Shown here: positions 48,776-56,526 of the stretch, one piece after another | Numbering within the stretch: position 1 is the stretch's first letter | Layout: each line of letters opens with the position of its first letter | DNA from: TWA4 sp034086685 | Lineage (GTDB): Bacteria > Bacillota > Clostridia > Lachnospirales > Lachnospiraceae | Direction of reading: 5' to 3' | Assembly (NCBI GenBank): GCA_034086685.1 | Contig: JAXDZY010000101.1 | Span: forward strand, 1 to 56,597 | Length of the DNA: 56,597 nt | Program-made: the position numbers and the translations under genes | The notes under the pieces: model-generated | What the model was told of the DNA's origin: nothing | The model's input: only the letters and a program-made list of their open reading frames with translations | Database searches by the model: none

Positions 48776-50161
48776 CTACAGTGTATGTCCCTGTGCTCTG
48801 ATCACAGATACAATTTCATCTACACATTTCTGACACACCTTTTCAGATTCAGCCTCTGCCATAACCCGAATCAGCGGCTCTGTTCCGGACTCACGAACCA
48901 GAATCCGGCCGCTGCCACCCAGCTCATCCGCCACAGCCCGGACTGCAGCCTGAACCTGAGGATCATTTTGAGCAGCAGACTTATCTTTCACCTTTACATT
49001 CACCAGCACCTGAGGATAAATCACCAGCCCCTTTGACAGATCGCTCATTCTGCACTTTTTTGCACACAATACTTCCATCATCTTCAAACTGGTAAGAATG
49101 CCATCTCCTGTGCTGGCATATTTACTGAAAATAATATGACCCGACTGCTCACCTCCCAGGCGGCATCCGGTTTTCATCATATATTCATAAACATATTTAT
49201 CACCAACTGCCGTTTTCACATAATCAATTCCGGCCTCATCAAATGCTTTATACAGACCAAAATTGCTCATCACAGTAGTAACTACCGTATTATTGGCCAG
49301 TTTTCCGCGTTCTTTCATATATTTCCCGTAAATATACAGGATATGGTCCCCGGAAATAACATTTCCCAGTTCATCCACACACAGGCAGCGGTCTGCATCA
49401 CCATCATAAGCAAAACCCGCATCGCATCCATGTTCCACCACAAATTTCTGCAGGCCTTCCATGCAAGTCGAACCAGCATCTTTATTAATATTGAAACCAT
49501 CCGGTTGTGCATTGATCACCAGCGTTTTCGCACCCAGAGCTTCAAACACGGCCTTAGCCACATTCCAGGAAGAACCATTGGCACAATCCAACGCAATTTT
49601 CTTCCCTTTGAATGAATGTATTCCAAGAGAAATCAGATATCCAACATAACGGTTGCGACCCGATACATAATCCACGGTACGTCCGATCTTATCCTTATGA
49701 GCATAAGGAAGCTCTGTCCAGGTACTGCCAAATAGCTCTACAGAACCGTCCAGATAATTTTCAATGTAACCAATTGTTTCTTCATCCATCTTCTCGCCAT
49801 TACTGTTGATCAGTTTAATTCCATTATCATAATAAGGATTATGGCTGGCTGAAATCATAATACAGCAATCAAAATCATCCACACGGGCAATATAGGCTAC
49901 ACTGGGTGTGGTGGTAACATGAAGCATATAGGCATCCGCTCCGGAAGCCACCAGCCCTCCCACCAGATTATACTCAAACATGTAAGAAGAACGACGGGTA
50001 TCCTTTCCTATCACAACCTTCGCAGGCTCCCCGGAACCCGAGCAGCGTTTCCTCTCACCATAATACCACCCCAGAAAACGGCCTATCTTATAAGCATGTT
50101 CCGCAGTCAAGCCTTCATTGGCCTCGCCGCGGAAGCCATCAGTGCCAAAATATTTTCCCAC
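48776..50161 (-). CDS. glmM: Phosphoglucosamine mutase
   Basis: 461 residues. Family motifs: YFGTDGFRGEAN at the N-terminus, the phosphoserine loop MISASHNPYYDNGIK, the metal-binding loop AYDGDADRCLCVDE, the sugar-binding GGEQSGHIIF and the phosphate-binding VRESGTEPLIRVM. It converts glucosamine-6-phosphate to glucosamine-1-phosphate for UDP-GlcNAc synthesis. It starts at a GTG at 50161 with GAGGAG 8 nt upstream. It is first in a two-gene operon with glmS; the order glmM-glmS places the two consecutive steps together. Confidence 0.96.
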   Translation of the reverse strand: MGKYFGTDGFRGEANEGLTAEHAYKIGRFLGWYYGERKRCSGSGEPAKVVIGKDTRRSSYMFEYNLVGGLVASGADAYMLHVTTTPSVAYIARVDDFDCCIMISASHNPYYDNGIKLINSNGEKMDEETIGYIENYLDGSVELFGSTWTELPYAHKDKIGRTVDYVSGRNRYVGYLISLGIHSFKGKKIALDCANGSSWNVAKAVFEALGAKTLVINAQPDGFNINKDAGSTCMEGLQKFVVEHGCDAGFAYDGDADRCLCVDELGNVISGDHILYIYGKYMKERGKLANNTVVTTVMSNFGLYKAFDEAGIDYVKTAVGDKYVYEYMMKTGCRLGGEQSGHIIFSKYASTGDGILTSLKMMEVLCAKKCRMSDLSKGLVIYPQVLVNVKVKDKSAAQNDPQVQAAVRAVADELGGSGRILVRESGTEPLIRVMAEAESEKVCQKCVDEIVSVIRAQGHTL

Positions 50162-50357
50162 TGTTGAATCTCCTCATTCGACATTAATTTGCAAACTTAT
50201 GATAATCGTATATCATATTCCTATCATTCTAATCCATACACAGAACCGGATACAACTGAGAATATTGAAAAAACATGTAACTATCTTGACTTTTTCATTC
50301 ATTCATAGAAAAACCAAATATACTGTTATTTCTTCATTCTTTTCATCGCCGATAATA

Positions 50358-50395
50358 TTAAGATTGTTTATTCTTTTTTAATGGGGTCTGACCCC
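50358..50395 (-). repeat. REP-like element copy R6
   Basis: TTAAGATTGTTTATTC, T-run, AATGGGGTCTGACCCC on the plus strand, with a perfect GGGGTC-T-GACCCC palindrome. It encodes the last residues of the VanZ-family protein (SDPIKKE) and its stop. 50162-50357 otherwise holds the glmM promoter region. Confidence 0.85.
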
Positions 50396-50907
50396 ATTAA
50401 CACGCTGCCTGCCACACAGCCAACCATGCATCCGATTCCATTGTGAATCATGTCGTCCCATTCAAATAATCCTCTGCAGAATACCAGCTGGCAAGTCTCA
50501 ATTATTGCAGATACAGCAGCACCTGCCAATAGTCCATGTAACCATGACAGCTTTCTGTTCCACATAAATGGCAGCAGCACCCCCGCCGGCATCAGAAGAA
50601 AAATATTCAGAATACTCTCTTTCGCTATCTCCCGGTCACCGGCAAACACAGCTCTCCAGGACCAGAAAACCTCCAGATTGTAACGATGCACTCCATCCGG
50701 TATTCGTGTAAATACAGTAGAACCAAATACGATTGCCAGAAATACTGTCATCAGCAATCCTGCCACAGCCTGTGACCAGACAATTCTCCCCTGACGCAGC
50801 AAATCATATGACACAGTACAAACCACAGCAAAAATCATGAAAAAGCAGACAAAATCCCGCCCTGTCCATGTTCCGGTATAAGTAGTAAACAGCTGATATA
50901 TATCCAA
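50368..50907 (-). CDS. VanZ-family membrane protein
   Basis: 179 residues, four membrane helices. The VanZ signature is visible in NLEVFWSWRAVF, ESILNIFLLMPAGVLLPFM and the re-entrant-like block ETCQLVFCRGLFEWDDMIHNGIGCMVG. The family is linked to low-level teicoplanin resistance and to cell-envelope polymers, with unknown mechanism. The likely start is a TTG at 50907. The last seven residues come from repeat R6. Its promoter is nearly the same as that of the diguanylate cyclase gene, including the shared upstream box, so it probably belongs to the same regulon. Confidence 0.85.
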   Translation of the reverse strand: MDIYQLFTTYTGTWTGRDFVCFFMIFAVVCTVSYDLLRQGRIVWSQAVAGLLMTVFLAIVFGSTVFTRIPDGVHRYNLEVFWSWRAVFAGDREIAKESILNIFLLMPAGVLLPFMWNRKLSWLHGLLAGAAVSAIIETCQLVFCRGLFEWDDMIHNGIGCMVGCVAGSVLMGSDPIKKE

Positions 50908-50948
50908 TACCTCATTTCCTCTCCTTGTTCAGAATAAATAACGGTATC

Positions 50949-51014
50949 AGTATAACCACATTATCATTCGAATGTAATAGAATATCTTGTGATATTTATA
51001 ATACTATATTGACT
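50949..51014 (-). promoter_or_regulatory. Promoter of the VanZ gene with shared upstream box
   Basis: On the minus strand TTACAT (50977-50972), 17 bases, TATACT (50954-50949); upstream AAGTCAATATAGTATTATAA then ATCACAAGATATTC (51014-50981). Identical -35, -10 and spacing to the promoter at 39356. Confidence 0.65.
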
Positions 51015-51060
51015 TATTATCTGCTTTATCCAACAGCAGAGCAGAGTTATTTCCTATTAT

Positions 51061-51103
51061 AAATAGAAAGTAATTCTGTCTTAAATAGAAAGTAATTCTG
51101 TCT
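51061..51103. repeat. Two tandem 22 bp direct repeats
   Basis: AAATAGAAAGTAATTCTGTCT occurs at 51061-51081 and again at 51083-51103, with one T between. The site lies between the VanZ promoter and the decayed plus-strand islet. It could be a regulator-binding pair or a recombination scar. Confidence 0.5.
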
Positions 51104-51182
51104 GCATCACACGCTTGTAATTCAATCTGCCAGTATTTCCGGCTTACTCTTTGCTCTTCACGAATTTCCTGTTGTTTTTCAA

Positions 51183-52207
51183 TTGATGGACCCCGACAAT
51201 CGCAAACGCATCAGGCGCAGAGACCCAATTTCTGTTTTAATTTATGCTCCAATAATTATCGATACCGAGCTGTTTCAGATCCACTGCTCAGTCCGGGGAC
51301 AGCCAGTGAGTGATGAAAATGAAAAAAAACTTGCAATTCTTCTAAAAAGCAGAAAGCACAGACAATCATTCAACGAAAACCAGCTTGAACAATTAAATGA
51401 ATTGCATATAATGTTCGGTCCAAATAAAGGAACTTCAATATGGGAACAGATTATTTACCAATATTTGCTGTATCAATTGGGCAATGCAAATGTACTAAAT
51501 CGAAATAAACAATTTTGTGATGTTGAGATTGATGTACTAATTCAATTGTCAGACACAAAAACAGTAAAATTGCCGTTTTTTACGATGGTGTTTATTATCA
51601 TTCCCGAAGTTCTTCTTTAAAACGCGATAATGAAGTCAATCGTCGATTAAGCGAGAAAAACTTCCACATTTACCGTTTTAGGGAAATAGGATGTCCTTCA
51701 ATAAATATTATGCCCAACATGGAAGTGATTACTGTTGATGTCAAAAATACGAAAAATTTTCTTATTAATGTTGTTCATCCTTTCTTCTACAAAAAGTTTA
51801 CTTCATGGGGGGTGAAAATTAAGGAATCGTATGATGACGACCGGATAATCAATAAGGCAAAAATCAGCAGCAGTTCAAGATACAGAGTTAAGCAGTATTT
51901 GCTGGATTATATCGAAGAATGTATAATGAAAGAAGAAAAGACGGCATCAGACTCAAAAAGTTACAGAAATTGTAAAAAAATAATTAATAATAAAGGATTT
52001 GCGGAAAAAGAACAATTATTGTTTTGTTTTGTAAAAAGGCTATATGATAGAAATCCCCGGAAGCACAAAGCTAATTCCGAAGAAAGTCTTTTTAATGATG
52101 ACATTATTTTACTCATGCAGATTATAAAAGTATTTTATTCAAACACAGCATATGATAAAAATGTTTTCAAAGATAACATAACCAAGTTATTAGGTAATTT
52201 AGAATAG
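51183..52207 (+). pseudogene. Frameshifted gene with PD-(D/E)XK/Vsr-like nuclease motif
   Basis: Two frames form one gene if a single A is restored in the run at 51566-51569. Frame one (about 128 codons to the shift) contains GTSIWEQIIYQYLLYQL and CDVEIDVLIQL; frame two continues KIAVFYDGVYYHSRSSS, RDNEVNRRLSEKNFHIYRF and the rest to 52207, with no stop from 51569. The string E-x-D...(I/V)-A-V-F-Y-D-G-x-Y-Y-H...R-D...L...F-x-I-Y-R-F-R resembles Vsr/DUF559-type nuclease folds. The remainder is Lys-rich and unrecognised. The apparent start is a TTG at 51183 with no SD, so the 5' end may be missing too. AT-rich composition and plus orientation unlike its neighbours suggest foreign origin. Confidence 0.6.
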
Positions 52208-52226
52208 TTTTATCCGTTTACTGAGA

Positions 52227-52652
52227 ATGAATCGATGTCTCCAGGAAATAAACCAGTGCAGGGATTCCAAAAACAGGGGATATATTCCAACAGGTATATT
52301 CCTGCCCTGTCTTCCCTTGACTTTATTGAAGCAAGGACAGAATTCGTGCATCCTGGGCCCACCAGATAGTGGAAAATCCTATCTGGCAAAAGCGATCGGC
52401 ATCAAAACATGCACAAACTACAGAGTAGGGTATTATCACTGTGAGACTTTTCTGTAAGATATGGTTGCCCTGAAACAGCGTGACATCATGGAAAGGCGGA
52501 GCGAAGTATCAGTGAGCACCATTGTCTGCTCACAGAGGGAACTAAAAAGTTGGAAATACATGATCCTCAATGAAGGAGTGTCAGCGAATTCCATCGTGAA
52601 ACATGTCACCAAACACTACACGGTGATTATTAATTCCAAAGGAACAGATTAA
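52227..52652 (+). pseudogene. IS21-family istB (transposition helper ATPase) relic
   Basis: One frame with an internal TAA at 52455. The first part has a Walker A, CILGPPDSGKSYLAKAIGI; the second part jumps to the istB C-terminus, VSVSTIVCSQRELKSW and NSIVKHVTKHYTVIINSKG. The middle of the ATPase domain, with Walker B and sensor 1 (about 70 residues), is missing. No istA partner or terminal repeats were recognised. Dead insertion-sequence remnant. Confidence 0.75.
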
Positions 52653-52922
52653 ATTTACCCCGGCCGATGTCCAGCACCAGGCGACCGCAGATTGCGCCAC
52701 GTATGTAGCATATACATACGGCCAATGTTATATTCCAGAGAAGCGATACAATGTTCCTCATCCGGGCTGTTTGCAGGGTACTTTCGGTCTGCAGGGCATT
52801 TGAATCTCTCCTTCCCGGACACAAGAAAAGCCGGGTGGGTATTTCACCACCTCGGCCCTCGTATGTCCGCTTTCAGTTACTCCTTACGGAGCTACTTCTG
52901 TTTCTGCTCCCAAGGAGGATCA

Positions 52923-53075
52923 TTATTTCTCCCACGGCAGCCCATCTTTCTCGAAATGACCGTAATCGCTCACCTGATTGTAGTCCACATCCAGCAGACC
53001 CGGACTGTCGATGATTCCCTTCGAAGTCAGGTCGTAGGAATTCTGACATACTGTTCAATGAAGTCACCGGCTAGT
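52923..53075 (-). pseudogene. Decayed C-terminal fragment of an unrecognised protein
   Basis: On the minus strand a frame runs YDLTSKGIIDSPGLLD then VDYNQVSDYGHFEKDGLPWEK and TAA at 52923. Upstream, in another frame, GDFIEQYVRI could be its continuation across a frameshift near 53045. The sequence looks like real coding DNA (balanced, charged, ending in a compact tail), but I cannot name the family. 52653-52922, between this and istB, has no supported gene. Confidence 0.35.
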
Positions 53076-53086
53076 GCAGAGGGCAG

Positions 53087-53314
53087 ATGAGCCTGTTTGA
53101 AAGCATGCCGGAACCGGCAAAAGAACTCCTAACGGAACAGAAAAAGATCACAGTCCGACCTTATAAACGGACTGCGCGTCAGCCGGGAATCCGGGATGAA
53201 ATGCTGCAGGGCCTGCCCCGGGAAATTGAGGAATATATCATCAACCTGGAAGATACCTGTACCGAATACGGAGGGGAACTGAAGGTGATTGGACGTGATT
53301 TTGTTTATCACATG
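53087..53314 (+). pseudogene. IS66-family transposase N-terminal relic
   Basis: The frame starts MSLFESMPEPAKELLTEQKK and continues with YKRTARQPGIRDEMLQGLPREIEEY and CTEYGGELKVIGRDFV. This matches the region of IS66 TnpC just before the DDE domain, where a C-x-x-C-G knuckle is followed by G-x-E-L-x-x-I-G. The second cysteine is Tyr here. The fragment breaks off exactly at REP-like copy R7 (53315), so the repeat or a recombination there removed the catalytic part. Confidence 0.7.
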
Positions 53315-53352
53315 TTAATATTGTTTATTCTTTTTTACCGGGGTCTGGCACC
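53315..53352 (-). repeat. REP-like element copy R7
   Basis: TTAATATTGTTTATTC, T-run, ACCGGGGTCTGGCACC on the plus strand. It supplies the C-terminal codons PDPGKKE and the stop of the epimerase gene, and forms the border of the decayed islet. Confidence 0.85.
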
Positions 53353-54431
53353 ATATAAAATTCCTTATACCACTCGGCGAACCTTCTCAAGCCGTCCCTC
53401 AGACTTGTACCTGGTTTGAAACCATAGTCACGTTCCAGTGCACTGGTATCTGCGAAAGTTACCGGCACATCACCAGGCTGCATGGGTACCAGTTCTTTAT
53501 GTGCATCAAAATCATAATCTGCCGGAAGCACCTCGGCACGGATCAGTTCCTCCTGCAGAATCTGAACGAAATCCAGCAGGTTTTCCGGATTATTATTACC
53601 GATGTTATACACGGCGTAAGGGGGAATCGGCAGACCGTCCTCTCCGTTCTTCTTCTCCGGAGCCCCCTGCATCACACGCTTCACACCCTCTACGATATCA
53701 TCCACGTAAGTGAAATCCCGTTTGCAGTTACCATAGTTAAAGATCTGAATCTTCTCACCTTTCATCAGCTTATTGGTGAAACCAAAGTAGGCCATGTCCG
53801 TGCGTCCTGCAGGGCCATAAACAGTGAAAAAACGCAGTCCTGTAGAAGGGATATTGTACAGCTTGGAATATGCATGTGCCATCAATTCATTGGATTTCTT
53901 GGTAGCAGCATAGAGTGATACCGGATTATCTACCTTGTCCTCCGTGCTGTAAGGAACCTTTTTGTTGCTTCCATAGACGCTTGAAGAGCTTGCATAGACC
54001 AGATGTTCCACCCCGGATGCTCCTTCATCATAAGAATGGCGGCAAGCTTCCAGAATGTTATAGAAGCCAATCAGATTCGACTGAATATAGGTATCCGGAT
54101 TGGTGATGGAATACCGCACACCTGCCTGTGCTGCCAGATTCACTACAACAGCCGGCCTGTAAGTCCGAAATATATCCTGAATCAAATAAGAATCAGCGAT
54201 GTCTCCTTTCATAAAAGTCCATGTGGAAGACGGATGATTTTCCGATTCCTTTTTAATCTGCTCCAGTCTCCATTCTTTCATTTCAACCGGATTGTAATCG
54301 GACATGATATCAACACCGACAACATGAATCGGCTCCACGGTACGGAGCAGTTCCAGAACCAGATTATTTCCAATAAAACCGGCAGCACCAGTGACCAGTA
54401 TTGTTTTTCCTGTTAAGTCTATTTTCTGCAT
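53325..54431 (-). CDS. UDP-glucuronate 4-epimerase-like NAD-dependent epimerase
   Basis: 368 residues, extended short-chain dehydrogenase fold. NAD site TILVTGAAGFIGNNLVLEL; the conserved DIADSYLIQDIF and NLAAQAGVRYSITNP typical of CapI/uronate epimerases; catalytic Ser-Tyr-Lys in VYASSSSVYG and YAATKKSNELMAHAYSKLY; substrate region GLRFFTVYGPAGRTDMAYF. It should interconvert UDP-glucuronate and UDP-galacturonate. It lies 17 nt behind the UDP-glucose dehydrogenase fusion, whose product it would use. GAGGGGG precedes the ATG at 54431. The last seven residues (from PDPGKKE) lie in repeat R7, so the natural tail was replaced. Confidence 0.92.
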   Translation of the reverse strand: MQKIDLTGKTILVTGAAGFIGNNLVLELLRTVEPIHVVGVDIMSDYNPVEMKEWRLEQIKKESENHPSSTWTFMKGDIADSYLIQDIFRTYRPAVVVNLAAQAGVRYSITNPDTYIQSNLIGFYNILEACRHSYDEGASGVEHLVYASSSSVYGSNKKVPYSTEDKVDNPVSLYAATKKSNELMAHAYSKLYNIPSTGLRFFTVYGPAGRTDMAYFGFTNKLMKGEKIQIFNYGNCKRDFTYVDDIVEGVKRVMQGAPEKKNGEDGLPIPPYAVYNIGNNNPENLLDFVQILQEELIRAEVLPADYDFDAHKELVPMQPGDVPVTFADTSALERDYGFKPGTSLRDGLRRFAEWYKEFYMVPDPGKKE

Positions 54432-54448
54432 CTGATGTTCCCCCTCCC

Positions 54449-55957
54449 TCAGTCTCTTCTGAACACATCACGTGTGTACACCTTATCGTTCACATCATCC
54501 AGACAGGCATCATAGCGATTTGCAATAATAGCCTGTGAAACAGCCTTAAACTCATTGATATCTCCGATAACACGGCTGCCAAAGAACGTGGAGCCCGCCG
54601 GAAGGGTCGGTTCATAAATCACAACAGTTGCGCCCTTCGCCTTGATTCTCTTCATGACTCCCTGGATGGAACTCTGGCGGAAATTATCAGAATTGCTCTT
54701 CATAGTCAGACGGTACACACCAATGACAACTTCCTTTTCTTTTGCCATGTCCCAGGTACTGTTTGCTTCATAGGCTCCTGCAATCTCAAGCACACGGTCC
54801 GCAATGAAATCCTTACGGGTACGGTTGGATTCTACAATAGCCTGGATCAGATTCTCCGGCACATCCTGGAAATTGGCAAGGAGCTGCTTGGTATCTTTTG
54901 GCAGGCAGTATCCGCCATATCCAAAAGAAGGATTATTGTAGTGTGTACCGATACGAGGATCCAGACAAACACCATTGATGATTTCAGCCGTATTCAGCCC
55001 CTTGCTTTCTGCGTAGGTGTCCAATTCATTGAAGTAGGATACACGAAGAGCAAGGTAAGTATTGGCAAAGAGCTTCACTGCCTCCGCCTCGGTAAAGCCC
55101 ATGAACAGCGTGTCAATATTCTCCTTAATGGCACCCTGCTGGAGAAGAGCTGCAAATGTATGTGCAGCTTCTGCAGATTCCTCGTCACAGGATACAATGA
55201 TCCGGCTGGGATACAGGTTGTCATACAGAGCCTTTGATTCACGAAGGAATTCCGGGCTGAAGATGATATTTTTTGTTTTATACTTTTCTCTTGCCGATGC
55301 GGTATAGCCAACCGGAATCGTGGACTTGATAATCATCATCGCATCCGGATTCGTCTTTAATACCAGTTCGATGACAGCCTCCACCGCAGAAGTATCGAAG
55401 AAGTTCTTCTTGCTGTCGTAGTTAGTAGGAGCAGCAATGATAACAAAATCAGCATTCTTATATGCAGTTTCACCATCCAGAGTTGCAGTCAAATCCAGCT
55501 CTTTCTCTGCCAGATACTTTTCAATATAATCATCCTGAATCGGAGAGATATGCTTATTGATCATATCAACCTTCTCCGGAACAATATCCACAGCAACCAC
55601 ATGGTTGTGCTGTGCTAATAATGTAGCGAGAGATAAGCCTACATATCCAGTACCGGCAACAGCAATGTTGTAACGTTTCTCTACAGTTGTGTGAATATCT
55701 GCTTTCTCCTCTTCCACATCGGCAGCACCGGATTCTGCATCAGCATCATCCACAAACATATCAACAACTTCAAAACCAAGCACTTCACCCAGAACCTGCA
55801 TCTGTTCCACTGTCGGCACATAATCCTTGTTTTCAATACGACCGATCATAGCCCGGTTAATCCCTGTAGCATCCGCAAGCTGTGCTTGGGTAAGTCCTTT
55901 TTCTTTCCGGAGAGTGTGAATCGTCTCCACGAGTTTATCAATAGACAGTTTTTTCAT
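54449..55957 (-). CDS. HTH-UDP-glucose 6-dehydrogenase fusion
   Basis: 502 residues from the ATG at 55957 (GGAG 9 nt upstream; the first in-frame ATG at 55972 has no SD). Residues 1-70 are an XRE-type DNA-binding domain (LRKEKGLTQAQLADATGINRAMIGRIENKDYVPTVEQMQVLGEVL). An acidic linker (about 70-90) leads into a full UDP-glucose dehydrogenase: NAD site YNIAVAGTGYVGLSLATLLA, IIKSTIPVGYT, FSPEFLRES, catalytic Cys351 in FGYGGYCLPKDTK and C-terminal CLDDVNDKVYTRDVF. It oxidises UDP-glucose to UDP-glucuronate. Two near-identical palindromes flank its promoter, suggesting that the HTH part represses its own gene, perhaps tuned by substrate or cofactor. Together with the epimerase it supplies uronic acids. 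Confidence 0.92.
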   Translation of the reverse strand: MKKLSIDKLVETIHTLRKEKGLTQAQLADATGINRAMIGRIENKDYVPTVEQMQVLGEVLGFEVVDMFVDDADAESGAADVEEEKADIHTTVEKRYNIAVAGTGYVGLSLATLLAQHNHVVAVDIVPEKVDMINKHISPIQDDYIEKYLAEKELDLTATLDGETAYKNADFVIIAAPTNYDSKKNFFDTSAVEAVIELVLKTNPDAMMIIKSTIPVGYTASAREKYKTKNIIFSPEFLRESKALYDNLYPSRIIVSCDEESAEAAHTFAALLQQGAIKENIDTLFMGFTEAEAVKLFANTYLALRVSYFNELDTYAESKGLNTAEIINGVCLDPRIGTHYNNPSFGYGGYCLPKDTKQLLANFQDVPENLIQAIVESNRTRKDFIADRVLEIAGAYEANSTWDMAKEKEVVIGVYRLTMKSNSDNFRQSSIQGVMKRIKAKGATVVIYEPTLPAGSTFFGSRVIGDINEFKAVSQAIIANRYDACLDDVNDKVYTRDVFRRD

Positions 55958-55972
55958 TTCTAATCGCTCCAT

Positions 55973-55993
55973 AATTCTGTTTTTAACAGAATT
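55973..55993. promoter_or_regulatory. Operator 1 upstream of the HTH-dehydrogenase gene
   Basis: Perfect 9 bp inverted repeat AATTCTGTT-TTT-AACAGAATT, 15 bp upstream of the chosen start codon and about 40 nt downstream of the predicted transcription start. Almost identical to operator 2. Confidence 0.75.
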
Positions 55994-56037
55994 TTATTTT
56001 CTGTTTATGTATTTATCAGTATCATTTCAACTCATTT

Positions 56038-56066
56038 ATTGTAGTTCAGTTGATTGGAAAAGTCAA
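56038..56066 (-). promoter_or_regulatory. Sigma-A-type promoter of the HTH-dehydrogenase/epimerase operon
   Basis: On the minus strand TTGACT (56066-56061), 17 bases, TACAAT (56043-56038). Transcription would begin near 56031, giving a leader of about 75 nt. The two palindromic operators lie on either side of it. Confidence 0.75.
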
Positions 56067-56088
56067 TAGAATATGGATAGATTAGCAA

Positions 56089-56109
56089 AATTCTGTTTTT
56101 AGCAGAATT
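56089..56109. promoter_or_regulatory. Operator 2 upstream of the HTH-dehydrogenase promoter
   Basis: AATTCTG and CAGAATT arms with the same 21 bp length as operator 1, differing from it at one base (G for A in the second arm). It lies 22 bp upstream of the -35; the centres of the two sites are 116 bp apart, compatible with DNA looping by a dimeric repressor. Confidence 0.72.
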
Positions 56110-56114
56110 ATAAA

Positions 56115-56150
56115 GACCCATCAGAGGAACAGTTCATCCTCCAATGGGTC
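56115..56150 (-). other. Long imperfect hairpin upstream of operator 2
   Basis: GACCCAT (56115-56121) pairs with ATGGGTC (56144-56150), with an inner stem GAGGA/TCCTC. On the minus strand it is followed by TTTATAATTC, so it may be a weak terminator that isolates the operon from upstream transcription. 56151-56341 shows no gene. Confidence 0.4.
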
Positions 56151-56341
56151 AATCTTTCAATTGTTTTCATAGTAAATTAGGAACACATCCTGATCATCCA
56201 TTAATCCAAAGTCGTGAAAGAGGCTGATCCAAATTAATCAGTTCATCAGTAACTTCTATTCTTTTTATCTCTGCTGCTTGGTTCACAGTGATACTACCTG
56301 TTTAATGTATACAACAAACCTGTATTTCTCGTATAAAAACA

Positions 56342-56380
56342 CATAAAGCCCGCAAAGGATATACCTCTGTGGACTTTATG
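56342..56380 (-). terminator. Rho-independent terminator, minus strand
   Basis: CATAAAGYCC-type 13 bp stem (56342-56354 with 56368-56380, one mismatch and one G-U pair), followed on the minus strand by TGTTTTTAT. It ends a transcript coming from the right edge of the window, probably the gene whose 3' end appears at 56527. Confidence 0.65.
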
Positions 56381-56526
56381 AAATTTTTAGCAAACTTTCA
56401 TTTTGCTTTTCTTCTTTTTATTCCCAGTTTCTCGTGCCTGACACCGAGTGCGCCCCACGGTGAAAATGCTATATAAACTTGATGACAGTTCGCCAGTTCA
56501 CATTGCTGCCTGGCATGTTTTTCCTT

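Noticed and set aside
50275..50300. CTATCTTGACTT upstream of glmM considered as a shared-box copy
   Set aside because: It merges pieces of two different parts of the box and lacks the rest; spacing to a promoter does not fit.
39508..53352. REP-like copies interpreted as intrinsic terminators
   Set aside because: On the strand of the preceding genes the palindrome is followed by A-rich, not T-rich, sequence, so classical termination is not expected.
56430..56460. TGCCTGACACC motif as an eighth REP-like copy
   Set aside because: Only about 11 bases match and the T-run and ttaagattg part are absent; the small palindrome here may be unrelated.
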